From Xanthomonas hortorum (GTDB taxonomy: Bacteria; Pseudomonadota; Gammaproteobacteria; Xanthomonadales; Xanthomonadaceae): a stretch of 64,000 nt of DNA. The stretch lies in the NCBI RefSeq assembly GCF_002940005.1, contig NZ_MDEF01000003.1; one strand, 5' to 3'. The notes under the pieces were generated by a model. It saw only the letters and a list, made by a program, of their open reading frames with translations. It was not told the DNA's origin and made no database searches. Positions 63,301-64,000 of this stretch are shown piece by piece. Numbering within the stretch: the stretch's first letter is position 1; the number at the start of each line of letters is the position of its first letter. The position numbers and the translations under genes were made by a program.

Positions 63301-63499
63301 GGTGACCTACAAGCCGGCATTCGCCGCCGGCAAGCTGGCACTACGCTTCGATGTGTTCAACATCACCAACGAGCAAACCGCAACCAACATCTACCCGTTC
63401 TCGCAGCTGCCCGACAACACCACCAACCCGCTGTGGGATCAGGTCGTTGCCTATCAGGCGCCGCGCTCGGGCCGGGTGACGCTGAGCTACGACTTCTAA
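60323..63499 (+). CDS. Oar-like TonB-dependent receptor
   Basis: Outer-membrane receptor (1058 aa). Signal peptide ending GSVHAQ; then a carboxypeptidase-regulatory-like beta-sandwich domain (about 25-95, SIVGSVGQSSGTSVLVENN, LPLGTYKVTV), a TonB-box-like TLDSVTVTA, the plug (with GRTAEAIALLAPGVV and YGRANGGVINQIGKRG) and the barrel ending in Phe (RVTLSYDF). This extra domain is typical of Oar-type and RagA-type receptors; substrates are not known. GGAG seven bases before ATG 60323 decides the start. A 12-bp-stem terminator follows. Confidence 0.93.
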   Translation: MNRSIQKRALALALVVAMGSVHAQSTSGSIVGSVGQSSGTSVLVENNSGFTREVPVDARGRYTAGNLPLGTYKVTVKRDGTAVETRENVAITVGANTDVSFTAASGSGMQTLDSVTVTAAGLTTIDVSSVDTRTVVTAEQLQQLPLGRTAEAIALLAPGVVVNSGGFDNGPLGGSLPSFGGSAASENAYYLNGFNTTTISNNLGGLTLPYGAIDQQEIFTGGYGAQYGRANGGVINQIGKRGTNEWKFGTAVIWEPNGLKANQRDIYWRPDAQASTVNNAAYRYARSANGLYQPASEAEASQTTYSAYVGGPIIQDKLFFFLAAEQVDSDGVRVGTNRDTDNGRTGGLTDYDYKQKRWYAKVDWNITDNHLIEVTGASDEAETNGSIYRYNYVDRTRGSYFTDESTWKTGPTLFTGKYTGYLNDNLTVTALYGKMSTPDELTPFNYNAAGGPVINSAALQNPAYTGGTPRIGSQLVTSVSSPDREYKKDNQRLNLEWRIGHHTLNFGIDNQKSEGIDVGSVLSGPGFAWTYGQTNDPNGLLTGGLVSQSANEAGGIGAPSPGLVDPVNGSSGYYAVRNINTSLYSYEAKQRAYYIEDKWQVTDNLLLSIGLRKDEFTNYTPSGDPYIEVDNAWAPRLGFSWDVNGDSSLKVFGNIGRYYLGLPLSAVSLFTPATTTDTYFTYSGINADGTPIVAQQLGSAVSANSRFGRIADVRTAVVKDIEGENQDEIILGFTKQLDTGWVLGVRGTHRRLNAGIDDQNYDVSNTALIAAAAAQGVTIDFSQVAGASLINPGQTNTWGVIGTDGQFHEVAVSREAAGFPKFKRNYSAVEFNLERPFDGKWYAKVNYVWSHSYGTTEGQVRSDLWRTGGALGSYQGQASVSTTQSWDHAALMEHFNGDQSNDHRHQLKLFGFYQFNPQWGTSANFSLISGAPHNCLGNYYGDNYPGTDPAGYGGSAITGGPYHYCYNPETGTGVASPPGSQGRLGWIAQLDMGVTYKPAFAAGKLALRFDVFNITNEQTATNIYPFSQLPDNTTNPLWDQVVAYQAPRSGRVTLSYDF

Positions 63500-63527
63500 T
63501 CGCGTTAGGCAATGGAGTCAAAACCGG

Positions 63528-63562
63528 CAGCGACGCGTGATGGCACGCGTCGCTGTTTTTTT
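63528..63562 (+). terminator. Intrinsic terminator of the Oar-like receptor gene
   Basis: CAGCGACGCGTG, loop atgg, CACGCGTCGCTG and seven T: a perfect 12-bp stem, 28 bases past the stop. Confidence 0.95.
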
Positions 63563-63750
63563 GGGTGATGGGGCTCTAACCAGCTTCAATCGTCTGAATA
63601 AGGCGCGCGACCCGCGCGACTTTTTTACCGGTTCACGACCAACATTCCGGTGCGGCGAGGGCAGCGCGCCCTCGGCCCACTGAGCTTTTGCCTGCATCTA
63701 TCCGATGCGACGACTCGATCATTCGGTTGTCTTGAGTGGGTTGAACGATG

Positions 63751-64000
63751 CGGATAGATCAGGTGTAGAGCGGTTGATCTGCGGTTTGGCTGCAGGGCCC
63801 TTGCCCGCCTACCATCGCGGGACACGCCGCAAGTACGTCCCTGTAGGGAGTTTTGGTTGTCTGGAAGTGACTGGAGAGTGCGGATAGATCAGGTGTAGAG
63901 CGGCTGATCTGCGGCTTCGCTGCAGGGCCCTTGCCCGCTCACCCTCGCGGGACACGCTGCAAGTACGTCCGTGTAAGCTCTTACGCGGCATCCATGCCGC
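63751..64000 (+). repeat. Two direct copies of type-A palindromic repeat (130-bp period)
   Basis: Copies start at 63751 and 63881 with cggatagatcaggtgtagag, then ttgatctgcgg or ctgatctgcgg, then ctgcagggcccttgcccg. The first copy breaks off near 63846 before the central palindrome; the second continues into ttacgcggcatccatgccgc, which the window edge cuts. Confidence 0.75.

Larger units (their letters stand above)
63500..64000. other. Intergenic stretch at the window end
   Basis: A 501-bp stretch without a gene. It has the receptor terminator (63528-63562), a GAGGGC/GCCCTC hairpin near 63657-63673, and two direct copies of the type-A repeat starting 130 bp apart (63751 and 63881); the second runs off the window. 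Confidence 0.7.

Noticed and set aside
63751..64000. CRISPR-like direct repeats with a 130-bp period
   Set aside because: Only two copies, the repeat unit is over 90 bp and internally palindromic, and there are no spacers or cas genes.

Overview
The window is about 64 kb of high-GC gammaproteobacterial chromosome and almost certainly comes from a Xanthomonas species. The evidence is the dense housekeeping gene order, two TonB-dependent receptors (one Oar-like), a PAS/GGDEF/EAL signalling protein, and a dispersed palindromic intergenic repeat. There is no phage, plasmid or IS transposase gene, no CRISPR array, and I see no rRNA or tRNA gene.

Layout. 1-8.3 kb: a PAS sensor histidine kinase (cut by the window start) divergent from a four-PAS GGDEF-EAL protein, then a 1.2 kb repeat-rich gap, a small unknown gene and a chemoreceptor. 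7.7-9.9 kb: the nudJ-mnmA-hflD operon, genes overlapping. 10.1-14.2 kb: clpS-clpA facing infA-aat, a grouping that holds the N-degron pathway. 14.4-24.5 kb: a GNAT-like protein, trxB, ftsK, a transglutaminase-like DUF3857 protein, lolA, rarA and crcB. 24.6-29 kb: a fatty-acid beta-oxidation operon (TetR/PsrA-like regulator, FadN-type bifunctional enzyme, thiolase). 29.2-35.8 kb: ndk, rlmN, pilF, rodZ, yfgM, bamB, der. 36-45.5 kb: molybdenum-cofactor genes (two moeA paralogues, a rhodanese-moeB fusion, mobA), exonuclease III with a histone-like tail, a half-lost siroheme synthase, and the nitrate-sensing pair nasT/nasS. 45.7-48.6 kb: an assembly gap inside a repeat copy, a voltage-gated potassium channel, argD and a HAD hydrolase. 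48.9-58.5 kb: a locus in which every enzyme is built for export. 58.7-63.5 kb: hemL and an Oar-like TonB receptor, then repeats to the window end.

The most interesting region is 48.9-58.5 kb. A TonB-dependent receptor is followed by a Tat-exported FAD amine/amino-acid oxidase, a single-haem cytochrome c, a RidA protein with a signal peptide, a Tat-exported PLP aminotransferase and an azurin, with a MalT-like LuxR regulator on the opposite strand. The chemistry fits together. The oxidase would make an imine, RidA would hydrolyse it, the aminotransferase could exchange amino groups, and electrons could pass through cytochrome c and azurin. I infer a periplasmic amine- or amino-acid-oxidising respiratory module. 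The substrate is not visible in the sequence.

Starts were chosen from ribosome-binding sites, family N-termini and overlaps. They are least certain for the GGDEF-EAL protein, nasT, bamB and the oxidase. Family names come from motifs and architecture that can be read in the sequence; no database search was run.
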